This document shows, piece by piece, positions 36,076-44,264 of a DNA stretch of 64,000 nt (position 1 is the first letter of the stretch; each line of letters opens with the position of its first letter). A model generated the notes under the pieces. It was not told the origin of the DNA and made no database searches. It worked only from the letters and a program-made list of their open reading frames with translations. Source of the DNA: Bradyrhizobium quebecense. GTDB lineage: Bacteria; Pseudomonadota; Alphaproteobacteria; Rhizobiales; Xanthobacteraceae. Where the stretch lies: the NCBI RefSeq assembly GCF_013373795.3, contig NZ_CP088022.1:186001-250000 (forward strand). The letters run 5' to 3'. The position numbers and the translations under genes are program-made.

Positions 36076-36534
36076 TCATGCCGTGGCCAAGGCGAGCAGT
36101 GTCGCCTCGACGATGCGTTCATAGCCCGTGCAGCGGCAGATATTTCCGGTCAGCGCCGCCCGGATGTCGTCACGGGTGGCATCCGGCCGGGTCGTCAGGA
36201 GATGCGTCAGGCTCACCACCATGCCGGGAAAACACATGCCGCACTGGACGGCATCGCTGGCCTCGAGCGCGGCCTGGATGCGGTTCAGCATTCCCAGAGG
36301 TGCAAGGCCTTCGACGGTGTGAATCTCGCGGCCATCGGCCAGCGCAGCGGGCAGCAGGCACGACGGCGTAGGCTCGCCGTCGACCAGCACCATGCAGGCG
36401 CCGCAAAAGCCCTCGCGACAGACAGGTTTCGCGCCGGTCAGATGCATCTCTTCGCGCAAGATATCGACCAGCGGGGTGGCAGGATCGGCCGCGGAGGAGA
36501 GGCGATCGCCGTTGACGGTCAGGCTGAATCCCAT
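36076..36534 (-). CDS. (2Fe-2S)-binding small subunit of the molybdenum hydroxylase
   Basis: 152-residue electron-transfer subunit with two clusters: plant-ferredoxin type (CREGFCGACMVLVDGEPTPS) and the helical type (CGMCFPGM and NICRCTGYERIV). Length is typical of CoxS/XdhC-type small subunits. It lies 15 nt both from the FAD subunit and from the large subunit. Confidence 0.95.
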   Translation of the reverse strand: MGFSLTVNGDRLSSAADPATPLVDILREEMHLTGAKPVCREGFCGACMVLVDGEPTPSCLLPAALADGREIHTVEGLAPLGMLNRIQAALEASDAVQCGMCFPGMVVSLTHLLTTRPDATRDDIRAALTGNICRCTGYERIVEATLLALATA

Positions 36535-36549
36535 GTCATCTCCGCGCGT

Positions 36550-37443
36550 TCATGAACCAAGTGCAGCGATCGCGGCGCGGCGGACGAGGCCGGGTAGCAC
36601 GCTGACACGATACCAGCCCGGCGCATCGACGCTGTCGCGGCCGACGAACTCGTCGGTCAGTTCGGCCGCGGTTCGTGCCGCCGCTGCGGCGTCGAGCGGA
36701 CGTCCGAGAAGCGCCGCTTCAAGCCGTGGCCATCGCCGCGCGCTCGGTTCGACCGACCCGACCGCAATCCGTGCCGCCTGGACGCGGTTCGCCGCATCGA
36801 CGCTGAGCGATAGGCTGACGATGGCGACCGGATAATCGCCCGATCGGCGCAGTGGCAGGCGGGCATGGGCCGTCTTGCGCTCCGCCCGAGGCACGATGAT
36901 CCGTGTCACCAGGCGGCCGGGTGCGAGCGCTGATCGGACCGCGAGGAAATCCGCGAGGCCGATGCGGTCGCGACCGTCGCGGCCCGAGATCTCGACATCG
37001 GCATCGAGACAGAGCAGCGCCGGCACGCAATCCGCCGCGGCGAATTCCGACGCCGCGAGATTGCCGCCGATCGTCGCCATCGCGCGGATCGCGGAGTTGG
37101 CGGAGCCTCCGGCGGCGGCTGCGAGGCCGGCAAATTCCGGAAGGCCGGCCAAAGCTGCCGCAAGCGCCGCGTGCGTGACCGCCGCGCCGATCTCGATGGC
37201 ATCGCTGCCGATCCGGACCGCGGTCAGCTCGGCGATCCTTCCGATGGCCACATAGTGGCTCCTGAGCGGTTCGTGCCGGATCGGCGATCTCATGATCCAC
37301 GTGCCGCCGGCCAAGGGAGCGCCCGCCGGACCGTATTCGTTCAGTGCATCGAGTGCGGCGGCGAGCGAAGGCGCGACATAGATCGATGCCGGCGCATCGC
37401 GCGCCGAGACCGGGATGTTCTGGATGGGAGAGCCTGATATCAT
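36550..37443 (-). CDS. FAD-binding medium subunit of the molybdenum hydroxylase
   Basis: 297-residue CoxM-type subunit. FAD contacts are visible as PLAGGTWIM near residue 40 and ATIGGNLAASEFAAAD near residue 125. The ATG overlaps the stop of the upstream ABC permease by 4 nt (37440-37443), which ties the hydroxylase to the transporter in a single operon. Confidence 0.92.
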   Translation of the reverse strand: MISGSPIQNIPVSARDAPASIYVAPSLAAALDALNEYGPAGAPLAGGTWIMRSPIRHEPLRSHYVAIGRIAELTAVRIGSDAIEIGAAVTHAALAAALAGLPEFAGLAAAAGGSANSAIRAMATIGGNLAASEFAAADCVPALLCLDADVEISGRDGRDRIGLADFLAVRSALAPGRLVTRIIVPRAERKTAHARLPLRRSGDYPVAIVSLSLSVDAANRVQAARIAVGSVEPSARRWPRLEAALLGRPLDAAAAARTAAELTDEFVGRDSVDAPGWYRVSVLPGLVRRAAIAALGS

Positions 37444-38453
37444 TGGCGCCGCTCCTGCCGCAGGCGATCGAGCAGCACGCCGATGATGACGATCGCACCG
37501 AGCACGACCATCTGGACGTATCCGTCGATCCGGGTGAGGTTCATGCCGTTGGAGAGAATGGTGATGAACAGGGCGCCGAGCACGGCGGTGCCGACGCCGC
37601 CGCGGCCGCCTGCCAGGCTCGTTCCGCCGACCACGGCGCCGGCAATCGCCTGCAGCGACAGCGCGCCGCCAAGGTTCGGTTCACCCGATCCGGTCCGCGC
37701 CGTCATCATGATCGCGCCGAGCGCGGCAAGCCCCGAGCACAGCACATAGGTCGCGACCAGGATGCGCTTGACCGGCAGGCCGGCGACCGCCGCGGCACGC
37801 GGGTTGGTGCCGATCAGATAGAGCGACCGGCCGAACACGGTGCGCGCCAACAGCAAATGAAGCGCGATGCCGACCGCGAGGGTGATCACAATTGCCGCCG
37901 GCACGCCGAGGATGCTGCCGCTGTAGAATATCTGCGAGAACGGTGCCGGCACGCCCTGTACCGGCCGTCCGGCCGAAAGGGTGGTCGCAATCCCGATCGC
38001 GATATTGTAGCTGCCGAGGGTCGCGACGAAGGGATTGACCCCGAGCAGTGCGACGACCCCGCCGTTGAAGAGACCGCACGCGATGCCGAGGGCGAAGCCG
38101 GCGCCGAGCCCGGCGAGCAGCACGGCGCCCGCGCCGTGACCAGACGCCGTGGCGCCGGCCATCGCGAGCGCGCTGCCAACGCTGACCATCGACACCGTCG
38201 GGCCAAGTGCAAGGTCGAAGCCGCGCGTCAGGATGACCACGGTCTGCGCCATCGCAAACAGCGCCAGATAGCTGGTCTGCTGTGCGATGTTGAGCAGATT
38301 GGCCGGCGACAGCACCCCGCGGTCGACCGCGGTGAAGCCGAGCAACAGCACTGCCAATGCGACCGGCAGCACCGCGCTCCAGAGCCGGCGGCCCAGCGTC
38401 AGCTTCGGGCGGTCGGTGTCCTTGGCGGCAACGGTCAATTCGAGATCAGACAC
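37440..38453 (-). CDS. ABC transporter permease (RbsC/LsrD type), third system, subunit B
   Basis: 337-residue membrane subunit with ILTRGFDLALGPTVSMVSVG, ALLGVNPFVATLGSYNIAIG and VVGGTSLAGGRGGVGTAVLG. The start is a GTG (VSDLELTVAAKDTDRP) that overlaps the stop of the first permease by 8 nt; an in-frame extension of 56 residues would lie inside that gene. Two different permeases in one system is the arrangement of Lsr-type importers. Confidence 0.9.
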   Translation of the reverse strand: MSDLELTVAAKDTDRPKLTLGRRLWSAVLPVALAVLLLGFTAVDRGVLSPANLLNIAQQTSYLALFAMAQTVVILTRGFDLALGPTVSMVSVGSALAMAGATASGHGAGAVLLAGLGAGFALGIACGLFNGGVVALLGVNPFVATLGSYNIAIGIATTLSAGRPVQGVPAPFSQIFYSGSILGVPAAIVITLAVGIALHLLLARTVFGRSLYLIGTNPRAAAVAGLPVKRILVATYVLCSGLAALGAIMMTARTGSGEPNLGGALSLQAIAGAVVGGTSLAGGRGGVGTAVLGALFITILSNGMNLTRIDGYVQMVVLGAIVIIGVLLDRLRQERRQ

Positions 38454-39462
38454 GCGGCTTGCTCCGTCGGCTGAGTTCGTCGAGCGCCACGGCTGCGACC
38501 ATGATGACGCCGAGGAAGACCGGCTGGAGCCGCGAGTCGACGTGCAGGAGGTTGAGTGCGTTGCCAAGGATGGTGAGGAACAGTGCGCTGATGGCGACAA
38601 TCTCGATGCGCCCGACGCCACCGCGCAAGCTGACGCCGCCGATCACGGCGGCGGCGATCGACTGCAGCATCATCCGGTCGCCGCCAAAGCTTGCCTGGCC
38701 GGAGCCGACCTGTGCCGTCAGCAGAATGCCGGTCAATGCCGCAAGGACGCTCGAGACCACGTAGGTGCCAACGATATGGCGCTGGATCGTCACGCCCGAC
38801 ACCACGGCGGCGTCGACATTGCCGCCGATCGCGTAAACGTAGCGGCCGAACAGCGTGCGCCGCTGTGCAAACACCATCACCAGGATCACGATCAGCGCGA
38901 CGTGGGCGGCGGTCGGCAGACCGAATGCCTGGGCGCGTCCGAAGCCTTTCACGAATATTTCGGGCATGCCGTAAACGGGAATGCCGTTGGTGATCATGAG
39001 GCCGACACCGGCGGTCGCGGACATCGTGCCCAGGGTCACCACGAAGCCGGAGACCTTGAGCTTTGCCACGCAGAAGCCGTTGACAAGCCCGACCGCGACG
39101 CCGCAACCGAGCCCGGCCGCGACCCCGCTTGCGATGATCAGGATGTTGGAGCCGGGAAATGCAGCCGCGGTGGCCGCCATGGTCTTGGCCGTGGCGACGC
39201 TCGCCAGGGCGACCACTGCGCCAACCGAAAGATCGAAGCCGCCTGCGATGATGACCAGCGCCTGGCCGCAGGCGACGATCGCCAGCAGCGAGGCGTTACG
39301 CAGGATGTTGAGGACGTTGATGATGCCGTAGAACTGCGCATCGACCGCCGACATGCCGGCCACGAGCACCACAAGCAGGGCCGGCAGCAACCCGATTCGG
39401 CCTGCGATCGACCGGAGGCTGATCGAGCCCCGTGGCGCTGCGGCGACCAGGGCTGTGTTCAT
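38446..39462 (-). CDS. ABC transporter permease (RbsC/LsrC type), third system, subunit A
   Basis: 338-residue membrane subunit: IIAGGFDLSVGAVVALASVA, NGFCVAKLKVSGFVVTLGTM and VIGGVSLRGGVGRIEIVAIS. It starts 4 nt before the ATPase stop, so ATPase, permease A and permease B are coupled in series. Confidence 0.92.
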   Translation of the reverse strand: MNTALVAAAPRGSISLRSIAGRIGLLPALLVVLVAGMSAVDAQFYGIINVLNILRNASLLAIVACGQALVIIAGGFDLSVGAVVALASVATAKTMAATAAAFPGSNILIIASGVAAGLGCGVAVGLVNGFCVAKLKVSGFVVTLGTMSATAGVGLMITNGIPVYGMPEIFVKGFGRAQAFGLPTAAHVALIVILVMVFAQRRTLFGRYVYAIGGNVDAAVVSGVTIQRHIVGTYVVSSVLAALTGILLTAQVGSGQASFGGDRMMLQSIAAAVIGGVSLRGGVGRIEIVAISALFLTILGNALNLLHVDSRLQPVFLGVIMVAAVALDELSRRSKPRV

Positions 39463-40997
39463 GCGACCTCCGCGGCGAGATGATCACGGAAGAAGCTCGA
39501 AAGCACATTCTGCTCGGTCTTCGCGGTGCCTGTCAGCTCGGCGGCAATGCGGCCCTGATGCATGACGTAGAGCCGGTTCGACAGCGCCAGCACCTCGGGC
39601 AACTCGGACGACACCACGATCACGGCGGCGCCGGCCTCAACGAGGCGCTTCATGAACTCGTAGACCTCGAGCTTGGCGCCGACGTCGATGCCGACGCTCG
39701 GCTCGTCGAACAGGAACACGGTCAGCTCGCGCGTCAGCGCGCGTCCCAGCATCACCTTCTGACGGTTGCCGCCCGACAGGGCGCCGGCGCTCCGCTCGAT
39801 GTTCGGCGGCCTCAGCTGCAGCTGCTCCATGATGCCCGCGATCGTCACGCGTTCGGCGGCCTGCCGTAAGACGCCGAAGCGGGCGAACGCGGGCAGGGCG
39901 AGCCCGGTGATCGACGCGTTCTCGCGGATCGGACGGGACAGCGCGAGCCCTTCGGCGATCCGGTTGGCGGGGAAGTAAGCGACGCCGCGCTTGAGGCTTT
40001 GTCTTGGGGTTGGAAATTCGTAAGGCGCGCCGTCGATCCGGATCGCGCCCGCTGACGCGCGCTCGATGCCGTAGATTGCACGGATCAGCTCCGACTTGCC
40101 GCAGCCGACGAGGCCCGCGATGCCGGTGATCTCGCCGGCCCGGGCATGGAAATTGACCTCACGGACGCTGCCGTCGGCGAGCGTCAGGTTCTCGACGTCG
40201 ACCATCACCTTGTCCGGCTGATGGGCGATGACGGGAAACAGCAGGTCGATCGTGCGGCCGGTCATCAGTTCCACGAGCTCGCCGTCCGTCGAGTTCGCGG
40301 CATCGAGGGTCCGGATGTGGCGGCCGTCGCGCAGCACTGTCACACGGTCGGCAAGGGCGCGGATTTCGCGCATGCGGTGCGAGACGTAGATCAGTCCGAC
40401 ATCCTGGCTCTTCAGGCGTGCGATCAGCTCGAACAGCCGCCCGGTCTCGCGTTCGGTCAACGACGCGGTTGGCTCGTCGAGGATCAGAAGACGGACGCGG
40501 CCGAGAAGTGCTTTGGCGATCTCGGCCATCTGCTGATGCGCGCGGGACAGATCGTCGATCCGTTGCGCGGGATCGAGGTCGAAGCCGAGCTCGTCGATCA
40601 ACGCCCTGGCCCGCTTGCGCATCTCGCGTGCGCGCAATACGCCGCCGCGGGTGACTTCGCGGCCAAGGAACAGGTTCTCTCCCACTGTGAGGCTCGGGAT
40701 CAGCGAGAACTCCTGGAACACCGGACTGATGCCGATCTCGCGCGCCCGCTGCGGCGTCAGATGTTGGATCTCCTCGCCGCCGAACTGGAACGTGCCTTCG
40801 TCGGGTGGAAACGTACCGGATACGACGTTGATCAGGGTCGACTTGCCGGCGCCGTTCTCGCCGAACAGGACGTGAAGTTCGCCGGCACGCACATCGAGGT
40901 CGACGCGGTCGAGTGCACGGACGCCGGTGAATCGCTTCGATATCCCCCGCAACTGAAGCAAGGGCTGGGCCGGCCTCGGGTCGATCTCGACGTTCAT
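39459..40997 (-). CDS. ABC transporter ATP-binding protein (two ATPase domains), third system
   Basis: 512 residues with two cassettes: Walker A GENGAGKSTLIN, signature LSRAHQQMAEIAKA and Walker B RLLILDEPTAS in the first; GLVGCGKSELIR, LSGGNRQKVMLGRA and VFLFDEPSVG in the second. The ATG at 40997 (MNVEIDPRPAQPLLQLRG) follows GGAGAAGCGG. Partner of two permeases and the TorT-like binding protein. Confidence 0.94.
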   Translation of the reverse strand: MNVEIDPRPAQPLLQLRGISKRFTGVRALDRVDLDVRAGELHVLFGENGAGKSTLINVVSGTFPPDEGTFQFGGEEIQHLTPQRAREIGISPVFQEFSLIPSLTVGENLFLGREVTRGGVLRAREMRKRARALIDELGFDLDPAQRIDDLSRAHQQMAEIAKALLGRVRLLILDEPTASLTERETGRLFELIARLKSQDVGLIYVSHRMREIRALADRVTVLRDGRHIRTLDAANSTDGELVELMTGRTIDLLFPVIAHQPDKVMVDVENLTLADGSVREVNFHARAGEITGIAGLVGCGKSELIRAIYGIERASAGAIRIDGAPYEFPTPRQSLKRGVAYFPANRIAEGLALSRPIRENASITGLALPAFARFGVLRQAAERVTIAGIMEQLQLRPPNIERSAGALSGGNRQKVMLGRALTRELTVFLFDEPSVGIDVGAKLEVYEFMKRLVEAGAAVIVVSSELPEVLALSNRLYVMHQGRIAAELTGTAKTEQNVLSSFFRDHLAAEVA

Positions 40998-41024
40998 CCG
41001 CTTCTCCGTGAGCCGTGAGCAAGC

Positions 41025-41046
41025 AGGCGGGAGCATGCTCCCGCCT
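41025..41046 (-). terminator. Perfect 22-nt palindrome between TorT-like and ATPase genes
   Basis: Two 11-nt arms (AGGCGGGAGCA and its complement) meet directly and would form a very stable hairpin 31 nt beyond the stop of the binding-protein gene. No T-run; probably an RNA stabiliser or attenuator that sets binding-protein excess. Confidence 0.5.
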
Positions 41047-41077
41047 CGACCGTTCGGGTCGGCTTACTCGGCCATGC

Positions 41078-42184
41078 TTACTTGGCCTTGACCGAATAGA
41101 CCGGCGTCCAGCTTGCGGGCGCCAGCACGAGATCCATCTGCAATTTCGGTGCGGAGGTCTTGTCGATCACCGTGGCCACCGGCTGCACCAGGCTCATAAC
41201 CGGCTTCTTCTCGATCAGACGCACCGCCTGGTCGATCGCGATCGCGCCTTCGCCGACGGGATATTGGGTTGCGAAGGCGAGGATATCGCCGCGGTTTAGC
41301 GCGTCGAGCATGGCCTGGTTTTCGTAGGACGACACGATCTTCAGGTCGCTTCGGCCGGCCTCCGCGACGGCGCCGATGGCAGCTTCGGCGGTGGGGGCGG
41401 TGCCCCAGATCACGTTCATGCTGGGATAAGCCTGCAATGCGTCCTGGATCAACTGGAGTTGCACAGCAACGCCGGAGTCGCCGAACTTCTCGGCCAGAAT
41501 CTTCGCGTTCGAGTTCTTGGCGATGGCCTTCTTGAACCCTTCATTGAACGATTCCGCCCAGCCCGAGCCGGCCGGACCGGGGAACGTCACGATGTTGAGC
41601 TTGTCGCCGGGCTTGGTCTGCGCCAGCAGGCCGTCGCCGGTGACCTCGCCCATGGCGACGAAATCGACATAGTTGGCTGCGGGCAGTGCGTTCGGCGGCA
41701 GCGGATTGGTGACGCCGACCACCGGCACGCCCTTGGCCTTGGCCTCCTCGAACTTCTTGCTGAGCCCCGCGCCGGAGATCGCGCCGACGATGATCGCGTC
41801 CGGTCCGCTCGCCATGCAGTCATCGAATTGCGAAAGCTGCTTGGGCAGATTTTCGTAACCGCCGGCCTCGTAGAGGTTCATGTTGACGTTCATCGCCTCG
41901 GCCTGTTTCACGATGCCGTACGCGACGGCGACCCAGAAACTGTCCTTCATGTGCGGAAACAGCACGCACAGCCTGTAGGGCTTCTCGGCCTTCGCCAGCG
42001 GCGTGTAGTCCGCCGGCTTCGGCGTGTAGGATGACGCGTCGTAGACCTTCATTGGAAACCACGGTGTCTCGGTCCCGGCCGCCGCCGGCGTGGCGGCGCT
42101 GGCAAGAGCGAGGGCCGCGGCGATGCCGAGCACGGAGCGGATCGGCCACAGTCGGTTGGAAGAAAGGCACGTCGTGATCGTCAT
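41078..42184 (-). CDS. TorT-like periplasmic substrate-binding protein
   Basis: 368 residues with a signal peptide (about 1-36, cleavage near AAAG). The segment YRLCVLFPHMKDSFWVAVAY, then VNMNLYEAGGYENLPKQLSQ and FDDCMASGPDAIIVGAISG, resembles E. coli TorT, the periplasmic TMAO sensor of the TorTSR system. Here no TorS kinase or TMAO reductase is present and the gene sits in an importer operon, so it probably acts as the transport receptor. GAGGATAG precedes the ATG. Ligand unknown; a small N-containing compound is plausible. Confidence 0.8.
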   Translation of the reverse strand: MTITTCLSSNRLWPIRSVLGIAAALALASAATPAAAGTETPWFPMKVYDASSYTPKPADYTPLAKAEKPYRLCVLFPHMKDSFWVAVAYGIVKQAEAMNVNMNLYEAGGYENLPKQLSQFDDCMASGPDAIIVGAISGAGLSKKFEEAKAKGVPVVGVTNPLPPNALPAANYVDFVAMGEVTGDGLLAQTKPGDKLNIVTFPGPAGSGWAESFNEGFKKAIAKNSNAKILAEKFGDSGVAVQLQLIQDALQAYPSMNVIWGTAPTAEAAIGAVAEAGRSDLKIVSSYENQAMLDALNRGDILAFATQYPVGEGAIAIDQAVRLIEKKPVMSLVQPVATVIDKTSAPKLQMDLVLAPASWTPVYSVKAK

Positions 42185-42299
42185 AGCGCTATCCTCATGG
42201 TTTGAATGAAAGTGCAGGCGATGCGGGGGAGGCGACGGCTCGAATCCTCTTTGGTGCATGGACTGCGCCGTCTGCCAGCGGCGCGGCTGCCGGTGACAA

Positions 42300-44261
42300 T
42301 CAGCCCGCTTTCCACATCGCGACCGAGCGCCGCTCGAACGCTTCGCGGAACTGGCGGGTGGATTCGGGAAGCAGCGCACCGGTGCCCCAGTCGAGGATCA
42401 CCGCGTGGCTGCGGATCACATCGAACGCGTTGATCTCTCCGTTCCGGTAGCGCTGTGCCACCTTCTCCGGATCGAGACGGGCATTGGCGACGCGCTCGGA
42501 GCGGATCTTGGCGCGGAGCGCCGCGGTCGCGACCTTGTCGATTTCGTAGTTGCAGAGCTCGGCGTCGATGGTGTGCACCACGACGCCATAATCCTTGGCG
42601 GCACGATCGACCGAGACATAGTCGTCCTTGATGTCCTCGATCACGAGGTTCGGATCGCGCTCCAGCGGATCGCCGAACCCGCCGCCGCCGGCGGTCGGAC
42701 GCGAAAAGACGTCGCCTTCGCCGATCGGCACGTCCGAGAAGATCGAGCCCAATCGCTCCTCGGCCGCGCTGCCGGCGCGCTTCAAGGTCAGTCCGTGCGG
42801 CATCGACGGCAGACCACCCTCGATGCCCCACACGATGGCGCGCTCGCGGTCGCAGATATAGGAGATCACGGTCTTCTCGGCCTGCAACATCCGCGACGTC
42901 TTCACCACGCCGGCGCCGCCGCGCCATTTGCCGGGGCCGGGCGAGTCCTTGAGGATCTCGCATTCGGTGGTCAGGATCGGGTTGGCGCGCTCCTGGCCTT
43001 CGACCGGCTGCGACATCAGGCCGGTGCCGAAGCAGGCGGTCGTGACATTGCTGCCGTCCTTGCCGTTGCGTCCGCCCCAGCCGCCGGGCAGCCAGTCGTA
43101 GAACATGAAGATCGGCTTGTCGGCGCTGCGGGCGTCGAGACCGCCGGTGAGCAGGTATTCGAGATTGAAGGCGCAGGCGAGCGCGCGCTCCGGCATCAGC
43201 TTCGACCACATTTCGTAGATCGAGTTCATGATCTTCTCGAACGGCATCAGGAAGCCGGTGACCGCGATCGGCCATTTGGCATCGACGATCGAACCTTCGG
43301 GGGCGATGATGTCGAAGCAGCGGTAGAAGCCGGAATTGAGCGGCAGATCGGGGAAGAAGGTCTTCATGCCGGCGGCGACAGCGGAAAAGGTCGCGCCGAA
43401 CGCCGAGTTGTAGATCGAGCCGATGGTCGGATGGCTGCCGGTGAAATCGTAGATCGCACGGTCGCCCTTGATCGTCATCTTGATGCGGATCGGGATCATG
43501 CCTTCGCCGCCAGCCGGATCGCGGTCGATGTAGTCGACCGTTTCCCATTCGCCGTCGGGCAGCGCTGCGATGCGCTGGCGTGCCGAGCGCTCGACATAAT
43601 CCTGCACGGCGGCCAGCCCGGTCTCGACGGTCTCGCGGCCGTACTTGCCGACCAGACGCAGGATCTCGCGTTCGCAGACCGCGGTTGCTTCGGCCTGTGC
43701 CTGGATATCGCCGATGATCGAGGCCGGGTCGCGCGTGTTGGAGGCGATCAGATGCGCGACGTCCTTGCGCAAGCCGTTCTTGTCGAATAGGCGGACCGGC
43801 GTGATGCGCAGGCCCTCGCGGAACATCTCGCGGGCGGCGACGTCGAACGACCCCGGCACGCTGCCGCCGACGTCCGACCAGTGCCCGTTGGACTGGCTGA
43901 AGGCGATGATCTTGCCGTCGGCGAAGATCGGACGGATCAGCCGCACGTCGGAAAAATGCGTGCCGCCGGCATAGGGGTCGTTGATCGCGAAGACGTCGCC
44001 CTCATGCATGTCGCCTTCGAAATGGCGCATCACGTCCTTGCAGGTGAAATGCAGCGTGCCGACGTGGACGGCGATATCCTGGTTGCCTTGCGCCGCGCAT
44101 TCGCCGTTGGCGTCGTGCAGCGCGCTCGAGAAGTCGCGGTTGTAGATGACGAAGGAGTAGCAGGTCCGCAGCACCTGCTCGCCCATCTGGTCGACGCTGG
44201 TGATGAAGGAGTTCTTCAGAACCTCGAAGGTTACGGGGTCGAGCGGGAGAGCTCCGGCCAT
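42300..44261 (-). CDS. hyuB: Hydantoinase/oxoprolinase family protein, B subunit
   Basis: 653-residue HyuB-type subunit: PLDPVTFEVLKNSFITSVDQ, HVGTLHFTCKDVMRHF, DVFAINDPYAGGTHFSDVRL and the glycine-rich GAGVVKTSRML region. Together with HyuA it forms an ATP-dependent amidohydrolase that opens cyclic imides or lactams (N-methylhydantoin, 5-oxoproline, caprolactam, or acetophenone carboxylation in related enzymes). Its start lies 3 nt after the hyuA stop. The exact substrate cannot be read. Confidence 0.92.
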   Translation of the reverse strand: MAGALPLDPVTFEVLKNSFITSVDQMGEQVLRTCYSFVIYNRDFSSALHDANGECAAQGNQDIAVHVGTLHFTCKDVMRHFEGDMHEGDVFAINDPYAGGTHFSDVRLIRPIFADGKIIAFSQSNGHWSDVGGSVPGSFDVAAREMFREGLRITPVRLFDKNGLRKDVAHLIASNTRDPASIIGDIQAQAEATAVCEREILRLVGKYGRETVETGLAAVQDYVERSARQRIAALPDGEWETVDYIDRDPAGGEGMIPIRIKMTIKGDRAIYDFTGSHPTIGSIYNSAFGATFSAVAAGMKTFFPDLPLNSGFYRCFDIIAPEGSIVDAKWPIAVTGFLMPFEKIMNSIYEMWSKLMPERALACAFNLEYLLTGGLDARSADKPIFMFYDWLPGGWGGRNGKDGSNVTTACFGTGLMSQPVEGQERANPILTTECEILKDSPGPGKWRGGAGVVKTSRMLQAEKTVISYICDRERAIVWGIEGGLPSMPHGLTLKRAGSAAEERLGSIFSDVPIGEGDVFSRPTAGGGGFGDPLERDPNLVIEDIKDDYVSVDRAAKDYGVVVHTIDAELCNYEIDKVATAALRAKIRSERVANARLDPEKVAQRYRNGEINAFDVIRSHAVILDWGTGALLPESTRQFREAFERRSVAMWKAG

Positions 44262-44264
44262 GGT

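Noticed and set aside
38454..38621. 56-residue N-terminal extension of the second permease
   Set aside because: It is serine- and arginine-rich, lies inside the preceding permease gene and lacks permease features; the GTG at 38453 fits the coupled overlap.
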